The translations under genes and the position numbers were made by a program. DNA of 64,000 nucleotides from Micromonospora parva (GTDB lineage Bacteria; Actinomycetota; Actinomycetes; Mycobacteriales; Micromonosporaceae), in contig NZ_JNZS01000024.1 in assembly GCF_000718515.1 (NCBI RefSeq), positions 21,446 to 85,445 on the forward strand, given 5' to 3'. Shown piece by piece: positions 40,612 to 50,726 of this stretch; position 1 is the first letter of the stretch, and every line of letters starts with the position of its first letter. The notes below the pieces were generated by a model. That model was given only the letters and a program-made list of their open reading frames with translations. It was not told the DNA's origin and did no database searches.

Positions 40612-42766
40612 GCCGGCGATCACGGCCCGCCGTCGTCGGGCCGTACCTCCACCGCGCTGGGTCCTGCTCGGCATGCTGCTGGCGGTTCTGGCCGGCGTAC
40701 TTCTGGTCAACGCGTACACCAACGCCTCCTTCACCCCGGACCACCAGCACAGCAACCAGGGGCAACGCGAGGTCCCCACCTCAGTGGTGAACGGGGGGCC
40801 GATCATCAGCGCCAACAGCGAGCAGGTCCGCTCCTACCGCTTGCCGGACCGGACCATCGCGCTCACCTTCGACGACGGCCCCGACCCCGTCTGGACCCCC
40901 GAGGTTCTGCGCGTCCTCGACGCCCACCAGGTCACTGGCACGTTCTTCGTGCTGGGTTCGCAGGTCGCCCGGCACCCCGACATGGCCCGGAACCTGGTCG
41001 CGGGTGGCCACGAGCTCGGCGTGCACACGTTCACCCACCCCGACCTCACCGAGCTGTCCGGATGGCGGCAAGAGCTGGAGTACGCCCAGACCCAGCTCGC
41101 CCTCGCCGCCGTCACCGGCGTGCGCACCTCGCTGGTCCGGTTTCCGTACTCCTCGCATGCCGACGCGATCGACAACCAGGACTGGCCGGTGCTGATCGCC
41201 GCCGGTGACCTGGGCTACCTGACGGTGCTCAACGACACCGACAGCCAGGACTGGGCGCTGCCCGGCGTAGACAAGATCGTCGAGAACGCCACCCCGGACG
41301 GCGACTCGGGTGCGATCACCCTCTGGCACGACGCCGGCGGTGACCGCGCGCAGACCGTCGCCGCCCTCGACCGCTTCATCCCGATGATGAAGCAACGGGG
41401 ATACCGCTTCGTCACCGCGACGGACGGACTGAACCTCGCCTTCGCCGCCGCCGGGGTCGACTACCGGGCGGAATCCGGTGCGGCGGCCACCGCTGGGGAC
41501 CGTTGGCGCGGCCAGATGCTGGTCTGGGCGGTACGGGGCGCCGACCAGGTGCTGACCGTGTTCGGGATCCTCTTCGTGCTCGTCGGGGTGCTCACCGTCG
41601 GGCGTACCGCCGTGCTGTTCCTGCTCGCCGGGCGACACGCCCGTCGCCGTCGGGCCACGGACTGGACGTGGGGGCCGCCGGTCACCGCGCCGGTGTCGGT
41701 GATCGTCCCGGCGTACAACGAGAAGGAGGGGATCGCCGCGGCGGTCCGTTCACTCGCTGGCGGCGACCATCCCGGCGGAATCGAGGTGGTTGTCGTCGAC
41801 GACGGCTCCACCGACGGGACCGCGGACATCGTCGACGCGCTCCGCCTGCCCAACGTCCGGGTGGTCCGTAAACCCAACGGTGGCAAGCCCAGCGCATTGA
41901 ACACCGGCGTGGCGTTCGCCCGGCACGACCTGATCGTCATGGTCGACGGTGACACTGTCTTCGAACCCGACGCCGTCCGCCGGCTCGTGCAGCCCTTCGC
42001 CGACCCGCAGGTGGGCGCGGTGGCCGGCAACGTGAAGGTCGGCAACCGGCGCAGCCTGATCGCCAAGTGGCAGCACATCGAGTACGTCATCGGGTTCAAC
42101 CTGGACCGGCGCCTCTACGAGACGCTGCGCTGCATGCCGACGGTGCCCGGGGCGATCGGCGGTTTCCGGCGACAGGCGCTGCGGTACGCCGGGGGGATGA
42201 CCGATGACACCCTGGCCGAGGACACGGACGTCACCATCGCGCTCGGTCGGGCCGGCTGGAAGGTCGTCTACGAGGAGACGGCCCGCGCCTGGACCGAGGC
42301 GCCGACGAGCATCGGCCAGCTCTGGAAACAGCGCTACCGGTGGAGCTACGGCACCATGCAGGCGATGTGGAAGCATCGCCGCTCCGTATTCGACCGGGGT
42401 GCGTCGGGCCGGTTCACCCGGCGTTGCCTGTTCTTCCTCAGCCTCTTCGGCGTGCTGTTGCCGCTGCTCGCGCCGGTGATCGACCTACTGGCCCTGTACG
42501 GCCTCTTCTTCCTCGACCGGACCGCCACGGCGGTGGCCTGGCTGGTCATGCTCGGCGTGCAACTGGTCACCGCGGTGGTGGCGTTCCGGCTGGACCGGGA
42601 GAAGTTGGGGGTGCTGTGGGTGTTGCCGCTCCAACAGTTCGTCTACCGGCAGTTGATGTATCTGGTGATGGTTCAGGCCGTGGTCACCGCGTTGACCGGC
42701 GGCCGGCTGGGCTGGCAGAAACTGCGACGCACGGGCCTGGAACCGGTCACGTCGCGGACCGGCTGA
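40604..42766 (+). CDS. Bifunctional polysaccharide deacetylase-GT2 synthase (MatB/PgaC-like)
   Basis: A 720-residue fusion. After an N-terminal membrane helix comes a NodB deacetylase domain (about residues 80-285: TFDDGPDPVWTPEVL with the DD metal ligands, HTFTHPDL with the His pair). A transmembrane segment and a processive GT2 domain follow (VSVIVPAYNEKEG, VDDGSTDGT, MVDGDT, EDTDVTIAL, QRYRW). C-terminal helices complete it. It should polymerise and partly deacetylate a beta-linked N-acetylglucosamine-type polysaccharide across the membrane. This matches Streptomyces MatB, which makes an aggregation polymer. ATG at 40604 overlaps the upstream gene. Confidence 0.9.
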   Translation: MAEPAITARRRRAVPPPRWVLLGMLLAVLAGVLLVNAYTNASFTPDHQHSNQGQREVPTSVVNGGPIISANSEQVRSYRLPDRTIALTFDDGPDPVWTPEVLRVLDAHQVTGTFFVLGSQVARHPDMARNLVAGGHELGVHTFTHPDLTELSGWRQELEYAQTQLALAAVTGVRTSLVRFPYSSHADAIDNQDWPVLIAAGDLGYLTVLNDTDSQDWALPGVDKIVENATPDGDSGAITLWHDAGGDRAQTVAALDRFIPMMKQRGYRFVTATDGLNLAFAAAGVDYRAESGAAATAGDRWRGQMLVWAVRGADQVLTVFGILFVLVGVLTVGRTAVLFLLAGRHARRRRATDWTWGPPVTAPVSVIVPAYNEKEGIAAAVRSLAGGDHPGGIEVVVVDDGSTDGTADIVDALRLPNVRVVRKPNGGKPSALNTGVAFARHDLIVMVDGDTVFEPDAVRRLVQPFADPQVGAVAGNVKVGNRRSLIAKWQHIEYVIGFNLDRRLYETLRCMPTVPGAIGGFRRQALRYAGGMTDDTLAEDTDVTIALGRAGWKVVYEETARAWTEAPTSIGQLWKQRYRWSYGTMQAMWKHRRSVFDRGASGRFTRRCLFFLSLFGVLLPLLAPVIDLLALYGLFFLDRTATAVAWLVMLGVQLVTAVVAFRLDREKLGVLWVLPLQQFVYRQLMYLVMVQAVVTALTGGRLGWQKLRRTGLEPVTSRTG

Positions 42767-42791
42767 CCGGCCGGCACCGGCCAGCTGCCAG

Positions 42792-42818
42792 CCGCCCGTC
42801 AGCTGCCCAATCGGGCGG
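42792..42818. terminator. Hairpin between convergent genes
   Basis: CCGCCCG (42792-42798) and CGGGCGG (42812-42818) pair between the polysaccharide synthase and the DUF6104 gene, which converge here. Confidence 0.5.
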
Positions 42819-42839
42819 TGGTTCCCGGCACCGGGTGGG

Positions 42840-43019
42840 TCAGTCCTCGTCGGGGTCGTCGAGCCGGGCCAGCCAGGTGGCGAAGCGCTCGATCGGTGTC
42901 TCGAACTCGGGGTTGAGGTCGACGAAGTCGCGCAGCCGCTCGCCGAGCCACTCCAGGGTCACCTGCTCGTCGCCCCGGCGCTCGACCAGCTCCTCGATGC
43001 CACGGTCGGTGAAGTACAT
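42840..43019 (-). CDS. DUF6104-like small protein
   Basis: A 59-residue acidic protein starting MYFTDRGIEELVERRGDEQV and ending LARLDDPDED. This is the pattern of the conserved actinobacterial DUF6104 family, normally encoded just downstream of kgd as here. The function is unknown. ATG at 43019 follows GAGGACC. It was recovered by reading the sequence directly, as it is very short. A terminator hairpin separates it from kgd, so it may have its own promoter. Confidence 0.85.
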   Translation of the reverse strand: MYFTDRGIEELVERRGDEQVTLEWLGERLRDFVDLNPEFETPIERFATWLARLDDPDED

Positions 43020-43078
43020 GGGTAGGTCCTCTTACTCGGCCCGGCGCAGGCCGGGCGGGTGGTTGGGTCGACCGACGG

Positions 43079-43116
43079 AGCCGGGGCAGGACCGTGGAAA
43101 CGGCCCTGCCCCGGCT
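43079..43116 (-). terminator. Terminator hairpin after kgd
   Basis: AGCCGGGGCAGG and CCTGCCCCGGCT form a 12-bp stem that continues with CCGT/ACGG around a GGAA loop, 18 bases beyond the kgd stop. Confidence 0.75.
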
Positions 43117-43133
43117 GTCGCGGTGCGGTCAGG

Positions 43134-46100
43134 TCACGGGCGCGGAAGTGCCGCCTCGATCAGCGCGTTCTGCTCGACCTCGTGGGTCTTGGCCGAGCCG
43201 ACCGCCGGGGCGGCCGCGGCCGGGCGGGAGATCCGCCGCAGCCGAACGTCGGTGAGGTGCTCCAGCAGGTTGAGCGCGACGAACGACCAGGCGCCCTGGT
43301 TGGCCGGCTCCTCCTGCACCCAGGCGAAGTCCTCCGCGTTCGGGAACTGCGCCAGGGCGGCCCGGATCTCCTCCACCGGCAGCGGGTACAGCTGCTCGAG
43401 CCGGAGGATCGCGGTGTCGGTGACGCCGCGCTCCTGCCGGGCCTGGAACAGGTCGTAGTAGACCTTGCCGGAGCAGAGCAGCACCCGCTTCACCGCCTCC
43501 GGCGCCGGGGCGGCGGTGTCGCGCAGCACCGGCTGGAAGGTGCCGGTGGTGAAGTCCTCCACCGACGAGACGCAGAGCTTGTGCCGCAGCAGCGACTTCG
43601 GCGTGAACACCACCAACGGCTTGCGCTTGGGCGACAGGGCCTGGCGGCGCAGCAGGTGGAAGTAGTTCGCCGGGGTGGTCGGGATGGACACCCGCATGTT
43701 GTCCTCGGCGCACATCTGCAGGAACCGCTCCGGCCGGCCGGAGGTGTGGTCCGGGCCCTGACCCTCGTGGCCGTGCGGCAGCAGCAGGGTGATGGCGGAG
43801 CGCTGGCCCCACTTCACCTCACCGGACGAGATGAACTCGTCGATCACCGACTGGGCGCCGTTGACGAAGTCGCCGAACTGGGCCTCCCAGGCGACGAGGG
43901 CGTTGATGTTCTCCACCGAGTAGCCGTACTCGAAGCCCATCGCCGCGTACTCGCTGAGCAGCGAGTCGTGCACGAAGAACCGGGAACGGTCGCCGTCGCC
44001 GGTGAGCGACTTCAACGGCAGGTAGTCGTCGCCGGTGCGGGAGTCGACCACCGAGGCGTGCCGCTGGACGAACGTGCCGCGACGCGAGTCCTGCCCGGCG
44101 AGCCGGACGGTGACCCCGTCGTGCAGCAGCGCCCCGAGCGCGATGATCTCGCCGAAGCCCCAGTCGATGTTGCCCTCGACGGACATCTTGGCCCGCCGGT
44201 CCAGCAGTTGCTGGATCCGCTTGTGCGGGGTGAAGCCCTCCGGCAGGTTGATGTGCGCCTCGCCGATGGCCTTGACCACCGACGCGTCGGTGGCGGTGTC
44301 GACCTGCGGCTCCGGCTCCTCCTCACGGCGCGGCCGGTTGAGCTGGCGCGGTGCCGAGGCGGCGTCCCGGGTGGCCTTGAAGACCTTCTCCAGCTGCGCC
44401 TGGTAGTCGCGCAGCAGCTCCTCCGCGTCCTCCACGGTGATGTCGCCGCGACCGATCAGCTCCTCGGTGTAGAGCTTGCGGACCGAGCGCTTCGAGTCAA
44501 TGATCTTGTACATCTGGGGGTTGGACATCGACGGGTCGTCGCCCTCGTTGTGCCCGCGCCGGCGGTAGCAGACCATGTCGATCACGACGTCCTTGTTGAA
44601 CGTCTGCCGGTACTCGAACGCCAGCCGGGCCACCCGGACCACGGCCTCCGGGTCGTCGCCGTTGACGTGGAAGATCGGCGCCTGGATCATCCGGGCCACG
44701 TCGGTGCTGTAGAGGCTGGACCGGCTGTACTCCGGGGCGGTGGTGAAGCCGACCTGGTTGTTGACCACCACGTGCACGGTGCCGCCGGTGCGGTAGCCGC
44801 GCAGCTGCGACAGGTTGAGCGTCTCGGCCACCACGCCCTGCCCGGCGAAGGCGGCGTCACCGTGCACCGCCAGCGGCAGCACGGTGTAGCCCTCCAGCTT
44901 GAGGTCTATCCGGTCCTGCTTGGCCCGGACGATGCCCTCCAGCACCGGGTCGACGGCCTCCAGGTGCGACGGGTTGGCCACCACCGACACCTTGACCGCG
45001 TGCTCGCCGTCGGGGGTGGTGAACTTGCCGTTCTGACCCAGGTGGTACTTCACGTCGCCGGAGCCCTGCGTCGAGCGCGGGTCCAGGTGGCCCTCGAACT
45101 CGGAGAAGATCTTCTCGTACGGCTTGCCGACGATGTTGGCCAGCACGTTGAGCCGACCCCGGTGGGCCATGCCGATGACGACCTCGTCCAGCCCGCTCTC
45201 GGCGGACGACTCCAGCACCTCACCGAGCAGCGGGATCAGCGACTCGCCGCCCTCCAGTGAGAAGCGCTTCTGGCCGACGTACTTCGTCTGCAGGAAGGTC
45301 TCGAACGCCTCGGCGGCGTTGAGCCGGTTGAGCACGTGCTTCTGCTCGTCGGCGGACGGCTTCTCGTACTTGCGCTCGATCCGTTCCTGGACCCAGCGGC
45401 GCTCCTCCGGGTCCTGGATGTGCATGTACTCGATGCCGACCCGGCGGCAGTACGAGTCGCGCAGCACGCCGAGGATCTCGCGCAGCTTCATCCGCTGCCG
45501 GCCGGCGAAGCCGTTGACCGGGAACTCGCGGTCCAGGTCCCACAGGGTGAGCCCGTGCTGGAGGACGTCCAGGTCGGGGTGCTTGCGGATCTTGAATTCC
45601 AGCGGGTCGGTGTCGGCCATCAGGTGACCGCGCACCCGGTACGCGTGGATCAGCTCGTGCACCCGGGCGGTCTTGTTGATCTGCCCCTCGGAGTTGACCG
45701 CCACGTCGCGCATCCACCGCACCGGCTCGTACGGGATGCGCAGCGAGGTGAAGATCTCGTCGTAGAAGTCGTGCTCGCCCAGGATCAGCTCGTGCATCAC
45801 CTTGAGGAACTCGCCGGACTGCGCGCCCTGGATGATCCGGTGGTCGTACGTGCTGGTCAGCGTGATGATCTTGCTGACCGCCAGCTCGGCCAGGGTGGCC
45901 TCGGACATCCCCTGGTAGGGGGCCGGGTACTCCATCGCGCCGACACCGATGATCGCGCTCTGCCCCTGCATGAGCCGCGGCATCGAGTGCACGGTGCCGA
46001 TGCCGCCCGGGTTGGTCAGCGAGATCGTGGTGCCGGAGTAGTCCTCCATGGTCAGCTCGTTGCGCCGGGCCCGGCGGACCACGTCCTCGTACGCCTGCCA

Positions 46101-46922
46101 GAACTGCCGGAAGTCCATCTGCTCGCAGCCCTTGATGGAGGGGACCACCAGGTTGCGGCTGCCGTCCGGCTTGGCCAGGTCGATCGCGATGCCGAGGTTG
46201 ACGTGTGCCGGGCGGACCACCGCCGGCTTGCCGCTGGCCTCGGCGAAGGAGTTGTTCATCTCCGGGTGCTGGACCAGCGCGCGCACCATCGCGTAGCCGA
46301 CCAGGTGGGTGAAGCTGACCTTGCCACCCCGCCCTCGGGCGAGGTGGTTGTTGATCACGATGCGGTTGTCCACGAGCAGCTTGGCCGGGACCGCGCGCAC
46401 GCTGGTCGCGGTGGGCACGCTCAGCGAGGCGTCCATGTTCTGGACGATCTTCGCGGCGACGCCCCGCAACGGGGTGGTCTGCGGGCCCTCGGCGCTCGGC
46501 TCGGTGGCCTTGGCGGCCGGCTTGGCCGGGGCCGCCTTCTCCGGCGCTGCCTTCGCCGGGGCGGCCTTGGGCGTGGCCGGAGCGGCGGACTTGGTCGGCG
46601 CCGGCTGGGCGGCGGCCGGCTTGCTCGGGGCGGCCGGCTTGCTCGCGGTCGCCGGCTTGGCCGGGGCGCTCGGCTGGGCGACGCTGACGGCGGCCTCGGG
46701 CTGGCCGTCCGGCTCGGGGGCGGCGGCCGGCTTGTCCGACGATTCGGCACCGCCCGGGGTGCCCGCCCCTGGTGCCGGCCGGTAGTCGGCGAAGAAGTCG
46801 TGCCAGGCCGAATCGACGCTCGATGGGTCGGCGAGGTAACGCTGGTACATCTCCTCGACGATCCACTCATTCGGGCCGAAACCCGCCAGTGGGTTCTCCT
46901 GCGAAGTCTGCTGGGTCGACAC
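43134..46922 (-). CDS. kgd: Multifunctional 2-oxoglutarate metabolism enzyme (Kgd/OdhA)
   Basis: A 1262-residue actinobacterial fusion. It comprises a short E1 N-terminal segment ([20 protein letters not shown]), a long Ala/Pro/Lys-rich linker (about 50-160) and an E2-type succinyltransferase domain (about 170-400; [32 protein letters not shown]). The thiamine-diphosphate E1 domain follows (about 420-1250; [30 protein letters not shown]). It acts as 2-oxoglutarate dehydrogenase/decarboxylase in the TCA cycle. The linker is not a lipoyl domain. GTG at 46922 has AAAGAGGCG some 13 bases upstream. In related bacteria the enzyme is inhibited by the FHA protein GarA/OdhI. Confidence 0.95.
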   Translation of the reverse strand: MSTQQTSQENPLAGFGPNEWIVEEMYQRYLADPSSVDSAWHDFFADYRPAPGAGTPGGAESSDKPAAAPEPDGQPEAAVSVAQPSAPAKPATASKPAAPSKPAAAQPAPTKSAAPATPKAAPAKAAPEKAAPAKPAAKATEPSAEGPQTTPLRGVAAKIVQNMDASLSVPTATSVRAVPAKLLVDNRIVINNHLARGRGGKVSFTHLVGYAMVRALVQHPEMNNSFAEASGKPAVVRPAHVNLGIAIDLAKPDGSRNLVVPSIKGCEQMDFRQFWQAYEDVVRRARRNELTMEDYSGTTISLTNPGGIGTVHSMPRLMQGQSAIIGVGAMEYPAPYQGMSEATLAELAVSKIITLTSTYDHRIIQGAQSGEFLKVMHELILGEHDFYDEIFTSLRIPYEPVRWMRDVAVNSEGQINKTARVHELIHAYRVRGHLMADTDPLEFKIRKHPDLDVLQHGLTLWDLDREFPVNGFAGRQRMKLREILGVLRDSYCRRVGIEYMHIQDPEERRWVQERIERKYEKPSADEQKHVLNRLNAAEAFETFLQTKYVGQKRFSLEGGESLIPLLGEVLESSAESGLDEVVIGMAHRGRLNVLANIVGKPYEKIFSEFEGHLDPRSTQGSGDVKYHLGQNGKFTTPDGEHAVKVSVVANPSHLEAVDPVLEGIVRAKQDRIDLKLEGYTVLPLAVHGDAAFAGQGVVAETLNLSQLRGYRTGGTVHVVVNNQVGFTTAPEYSRSSLYSTDVARMIQAPIFHVNGDDPEAVVRVARLAFEYRQTFNKDVVIDMVCYRRRGHNEGDDPSMSNPQMYKIIDSKRSVRKLYTEELIGRGDITVEDAEELLRDYQAQLEKVFKATRDAASAPRQLNRPRREEEPEPQVDTATDASVVKAIGEAHINLPEGFTPHKRIQQLLDRRAKMSVEGNIDWGFGEIIALGALLHDGVTVRLAGQDSRRGTFVQRHASVVDSRTGDDYLPLKSLTGDGDRSRFFVHDSLLSEYAAMGFEYGYSVENINALVAWEAQFGDFVNGAQSVIDEFISSGEVKWGQRSAITLLLPHGHEGQGPDHTSGRPERFLQMCAEDNMRVSIPTTPANYFHLLRRQALSPKRKPLVVFTPKSLLRHKLCVSSVEDFTTGTFQPVLRDTAAPAPEAVKRVLLCSGKVYYDLFQARQERGVTDTAILRLEQLYPLPVEEIRAALAQFPNAEDFAWVQEEPANQGAWSFVALNLLEHLTDVRLRRISRPAAAAPAVGSAKTHEVEQNALIEAALPRP

Positions 46923-47162
46923 GGCCGGTAATCGCCTCTTTCACGCGGGTTTGTGTGGCACGCGGTGTGTCCTGTCGCGCCCGATTAGGAGCACGGACTG
47001 GACGGCTCCCAGGCTACGCCGTACCGATCCCGCAGGCATTTCCGCCTCGGTCCCGTGGCCGGTTTCACAGAAGATGCCAGAAGTTCGGCAACCGCTGCGC
47101 GTCCGGTGGAGAGCTGGTAGCGCGTCAGTTCCACGATGTCCCGGGCCCGCCGATGGCGGTGA

Positions 47163-47204
47163 CGACCCCGGAGCGGCCAGCTTGTCACGGCCACCCCGGG
47201 GTCG
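47163..47204 (-). terminator. Terminator hairpin after the ABC permease
   Basis: CGACCCCGG (47163-47171) and CCGGGGTCG (47196-47204) pair, with inner GGCC/GGCC pairing, 10 bases beyond the permease stop. Confidence 0.65.
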
Positions 47205-47213
47205 GGTGCGCTG

Positions 47214-48026
47214 TCAGGCGATGTCGCGCCGCCGGGTGAGCAGGACGCCGACAACCCCACTGACCAGCGCATAGCCGATCAGCACCAGGGCGCCGACCCA
47301 CCAGGACGGGGTGAACTCAGAGGTGCCCTCCGTGATCATGACCTGGGATGCCACCGCCGGCCAGATCACCTGCCACTTGAGCACCGCCTCGCTGTCGAGC
47401 AGGTTCGACAGGAGCAGGAACAGCAGACCCACCACCTGGGTGCCGATCAGATAGAGCACCGCCGCCGTGATCACCGCTCCGAGCTGGTTGGTGATCAGCG
47501 TGCCGATGCCCACCCCGAGGATCGTCCAGATCGCGTAGGCGAGCAGGTTGAACAGCAGTGCCCGCTGCACGGGCCACTCACCGAGCTGGGTGCCGTAGTC
47601 GTTCGCGGACAGGAAGATCGCGCCCGCGGCCAGGTCGATCAGCGTGGTCGCCAGCCAGAACATGAAGCCGAGCAGGCTCGCGGCGACGAGCTTGCTGACG
47701 ATGACCGACGTTCGCCGCGGGGTCGTCAGGAACGTGGTGGTCGCGGTCTGGTGGAAGAACTCGTTGGTGACCATCAGGATGCCGATGAGCATCACGAACA
47801 TCAGCCCGAGGTACTGGCCCGAGGTGTAGAGGTTCGCCGCCTGCGCCGGCGCGGTCGCCTGCTCGGCGCTGACGCCGATCTCGTCGGCGTCGCCGCCGAG
47901 CGCCGTGACGGCCAGCCACGCGTTGACCGCGAACGCCAGCGCGATCGAGAGGAACGCGCCGAGAGCCAACCACCACCAGGTGCTGGTGGTGCGGATCTTG
48001 AGTAGCTCGGATCGGACCAGGTTCAT
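47214..48026 (-). CDS. ABC-2 type transporter permease
   Basis: A 270-residue membrane protein with about six helices, starting MNLVRSELLKIRTTSTWWWL as in ABC-2 permeases next to DrrA-type ATPases. FFHQTATTTFLTTPRRTSVIVSKL is a typical cytosolic loop. With the ATPase it should form an exporter of unknown substrate. ATG at 48026 overlaps the ATPase stop (ATGA). Confidence 0.88.
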   Translation of the reverse strand: MNLVRSELLKIRTTSTWWWLALGAFLSIALAFAVNAWLAVTALGGDADEIGVSAEQATAPAQAANLYTSGQYLGLMFVMLIGILMVTNEFFHQTATTTFLTTPRRTSVIVSKLVAASLLGFMFWLATTLIDLAAGAIFLSANDYGTQLGEWPVQRALLFNLLAYAIWTILGVGIGTLITNQLGAVITAAVLYLIGTQVVGLLFLLLSNLLDSEAVLKWQVIWPAVASQVMITEGTSEFTPSWWVGALVLIGYALVSGVVGVLLTRRRDIA

Positions 48027-48958
48027 CGGATGCCCGCCTTTCCGGCCGTCAGCTCCAGGAAGACCCGTTCCAGATCGGGCCGTTCGGTGGTCAGTTCGTG
48101 CAGCTCCACCCCGGCGGTGAGGGCGGCGCGACCGATCGTCGGGGCGTCCACCCCGGCGACCAGCAGCACGCCGTGCTCGTCGACGTCCACTGTCGCCGAC
48201 TGCGCCTTCAGGGCGGCGGTCAGCGCCTCGGCCTGCGGGGTGCGGACCCGGACCCGGGCACCCTGGGCCATCGACCCGAGCACCTGGTCGACCGGGCCCT
48301 GCCGGACCAGCTGCCCGGCCGCGATGATCACCACGTCGTCGGCGAGCAGCTGCATCTCCGACAGCAGGTGACTGGAGACCAGCACCGTACGGCCCTCGTG
48401 GGCGAGGTTCTTGAGGAATCCGCGCATCCACCGGATGCCCTCCGGGTCGAGCCCGTTGGCCGGTTCGTCGAGGATCAGCACCCGAGGGTCACCGAGCATC
48501 GCGGCGGCGATACCGAGCCGCTGCTTCATGCCCAGCGAGTAACCCTTGAACTTGCGCTTCGCCGCCGGGCTCAGCCCGACCAGGGCCAGCGCCTCGTCGG
48601 CCCGCTGCTTGGGCAGCCCGGCCGCCGCGCAGATGACCCGCAGGTGGTTGATGCCGGTACGGCCCTTGTGCGCGCTGGACGCCTCCAGCACCGCGCCGAC
48701 GTGCCGCAGCGGGTCGGTGAGGTCGGCGTACCGCTGACCGCTGATGGTGGTCGTGCCGGCGGTCGGCGTGACCAGGTTCAGCAGCATGCGCAGCGTGGTG
48801 GTCTTGCCGGCGCCGTTCGGGCCGAGGAAGCCGGTCACCCGTCCCGGTGCCACGGTGAAGGACAGGTTGTTCACCGCCCGGACGTTCTTGTACTGCTTTG
48901 TCAGACCGGACACCACGATCTGACCGTCGCTGGTGGGGCTTCGCTGCCCGTCAGTCAT
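48023..48958 (-). CDS. ABC transporter ATP-binding protein
   Basis: A 311-residue ATPase with Walker A GPNGAGKTT, a YSLGMKQRLGIAAAMLG signature region, Walker B VLILDEPANGLDP and the H-loop VSSHLLSE. It has the DrrA-like C-terminal extension. It energises the adjacent permease. ATG at 48958 follows GGGAGGAGAACG. Confidence 0.92.
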   Translation of the reverse strand: MTDGQRSPTSDGQIVVSGLTKQYKNVRAVNNLSFTVAPGRVTGFLGPNGAGKTTTLRMLLNLVTPTAGTTTISGQRYADLTDPLRHVGAVLEASSAHKGRTGINHLRVICAAAGLPKQRADEALALVGLSPAAKRKFKGYSLGMKQRLGIAAAMLGDPRVLILDEPANGLDPEGIRWMRGFLKNLAHEGRTVLVSSHLLSEMQLLADDVVIIAAGQLVRQGPVDQVLGSMAQGARVRVRTPQAEALTAALKAQSATVDVDEHGVLLVAGVDAPTIGRAALTAGVELHELTTERPDLERVFLELTAGKAGIR

Positions 48959-49099
48959 CGTTCTCCTCCCGTGTGTGGCGTCGAGGTACGCCGTGGCACA
49001 GCGTGACGGCCCAATGCAACAAGGTCAATCAGGCGCGGTCCGTATGTCCTGATCCGTCGCAGGGCGGAGGCGACTCCTCCCTGCGGACTACGGTCGGGT

Positions 49100-49747
49100 T
49101 CAGCGGGCGATCCAGGTTGCCCGCGCCGCGCCGAGCAGCGCGCCGTCCGGCCCGTACAGGCTGGTGTGCACGAGCGCCTTGCGGCCGTCGACGCGCAGCA
49201 ACGCCCCGGTCACCACGCACTCGTCGTCCGGCCGCGGCAGCGCCGCGACCACTGCGGCGATGCGGCCCAGCAGGTACGGGCGGCCCGGCGCGAGCACCGC
49301 CCAACCGCCGGGGCAGTCCAACGCCGCCCAGACCGTGGCCGCACTGACCTGCGCGGGCGCGCGGAACGGCGCGGCGGTCCGCCCGTCCGGCAGCCGGCCG
49401 GGGAAGATCCGCAGCCCGTCGACCCGTTGCGGTCCGCACACGTAGCAGCTGGGGAACGGATGCTCGACCAGGCCGGGGTAGCGGGTCGCGGCGGCCACCG
49501 CCGTCTCCAGGTCGACCGGGGGTACGACGGCATCGACCACCCCGGCCGCGCGCACCTCGGCCACGAGTTCACCGGTCGGGCCCCGGACCTCGCCGCCGAT
49601 CAGGGTCAGCTCGGTCTCCAGCGGTGGTGGCCGGCGCAGCGTCACCTCGACCGGCCCGCTGCCGCCCGCCGCGGCGGCGAAGGTCCCCGCGCTCCAGCCG
49701 CCGTTGCCGGAACCGGCCGGCCCGTTGTATCGGGACTCGATGCGCAT
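49100..49747 (-). CDS. Hotdog-fold thioesterase-like protein
   Basis: A 215-residue protein beginning MRIESRYNGPAGSGNGGWSAG and containing a PSCYVCGPQR motif. The sequence resembles uncharacterised actinobacterial hotdog/thioesterase-like proteins, with two repeated hotdog halves. No catalytic residue can be assigned with certainty. ATG at 49747. It is divergent from the OlsB-like gene, 160 bases away. Confidence 0.65.
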   Translation of the reverse strand: MRIESRYNGPAGSGNGGWSAGTFAAAAGGSGPVEVTLRRPPPLETELTLIGGEVRGPTGELVAEVRAAGVVDAVVPPVDLETAVAAATRYPGLVEHPFPSCYVCGPQRVDGLRIFPGRLPDGRTAAPFRAPAQVSAATVWAALDCPGGWAVLAPGRPYLLGRIAAVVAALPRPDDECVVTGALLRVDGRKALVHTSLYGPDGALLGAARATWIAR

Positions 49748-49907
49748 CGTCGACCTCCGATGGTGCGTGTCGGCGCCGTCGCCAGTCTGCCCCGGGCAGC
49801 CTCGCACGGTCCCCGCCGGGCGTCGCCAGCGGTCTCGCCGGCCGGCGTTCACCCGATCGACACCAGTGGTCCCCGTGGATGGCAACCCGGGCACCTACAC
49901 AGATCCC

Positions 49908-50726
49908 ATGGCCGTTCTGCATGCCGCTGGCGCACCCTTGACGACCAGCGGATACACCCTGCTGATCGCCGACGACCCCATCCAGGTCGCGGCCGCGCAA
50001 CGCCTGCGCCACGAGGTGTTCGCCACCGAGTTGGGCGCCACCCTCCTTCCCGGCGAGGCCGGGCTGGACGTGGACCCCTTCGACGCGTACTGCGACCATC
50101 TGATCGTCCGCGAGGACAGCACCGGCGAGGTGGTCGGCACGTACCGGCTGCTGCCACCGGGACGCACCGCTCGGCGGTACGCCGAGAACGAGTTCGACCT
50201 CACCGCGCTCGACCCGCTCCGGGACGACCTGGTCGAGACGGGCCGGTCCTGTGTGCACCCGGACCATCGCTCCGGGGCGGTGATCAACCTGATGTGGGCT
50301 GGCCTCACCCGCTACCTGCACCTGCGTGGCTCGCGCTGGCTCGGCGGCTGTGCGTCGGTGCCGGTGGCCGACGGCGGGCGGACGGTCGCCGAGGTGTGGG
50401 CCCAGGCCCAGGCCCGGCACCTGTCGCCCCCGCCGCTGCGGGTCCGCCCGTTGCGGCCCTGGTTCGCCGAGGCCGCCGCCGCCACCGGCCCGCTCCCCGC
50501 CGCCACCGGCCCGCTCCCCGCCGCCACCGGCCCGCTCCCCGCTGCCAGGGCCGGGCGCGTCACCATTCCGCCACTGCTGCGGGGTTATCTCCGGCTGGGT
50601 GCGTGGATCTGCGGCGAGCCGTCGTACGACAGCGACTTCGGCTGCGCGGACTTCTACGTCCTCTTCTCCCTGGACCGGATGAACCCGCGCTACCTGCGGC
50701 ACTTCCTGGGTGGGGAGCAGCGGTGA
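49908..50726 (+). CDS. GNAT-fold acyltransferase, OlsB-like
   Basis: A 272-residue protein of the autoinducer-synthase/OlsB type. RLRHEVFATELGA begins the fold, FDAYCDHLIVRE and VGTYRLLPPG follow, and RSCVHPDHRSGAVINLMWAGL is the conserved core. OlsB transfers a 3-hydroxyacyl group from acyl-ACP to ornithine. The following PlsC-family gene, overlapping by GTGA, fits OlsA, so the pair may make ornithine-type lipids. A loop holds an in-frame 21-base repeat (TGPLPAA three times). ATG at 49908. Confidence 0.72.
   Translation: MAVLHAAGAPLTTSGYTLLIADDPIQVAAAQRLRHEVFATELGATLLPGEAGLDVDPFDAYCDHLIVREDSTGEVVGTYRLLPPGRTARRYAENEFDLTALDPLRDDLVETGRSCVHPDHRSGAVINLMWAGLTRYLHLRGSRWLGGCASVPVADGGRTVAEVWAQAQARHLSPPPLRVRPLRPWFAEAAAATGPLPAATGPLPAATGPLPAARAGRVTIPPLLRGYLRLGAWICGEPSYDSDFGCADFYVLFSLDRMNPRYLRHFLGGEQR
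50481..50543 (+). repeat. In-frame 21-bp minisatellite in the OlsB-like gene
   Basis: Three exact copies of GCCACCGGCCCGCTCCCCGC plus C (50481-50501, 50502-50522, 50523-50543) encode the heptapeptide repeat ATGPLPA. Confidence 0.9.
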
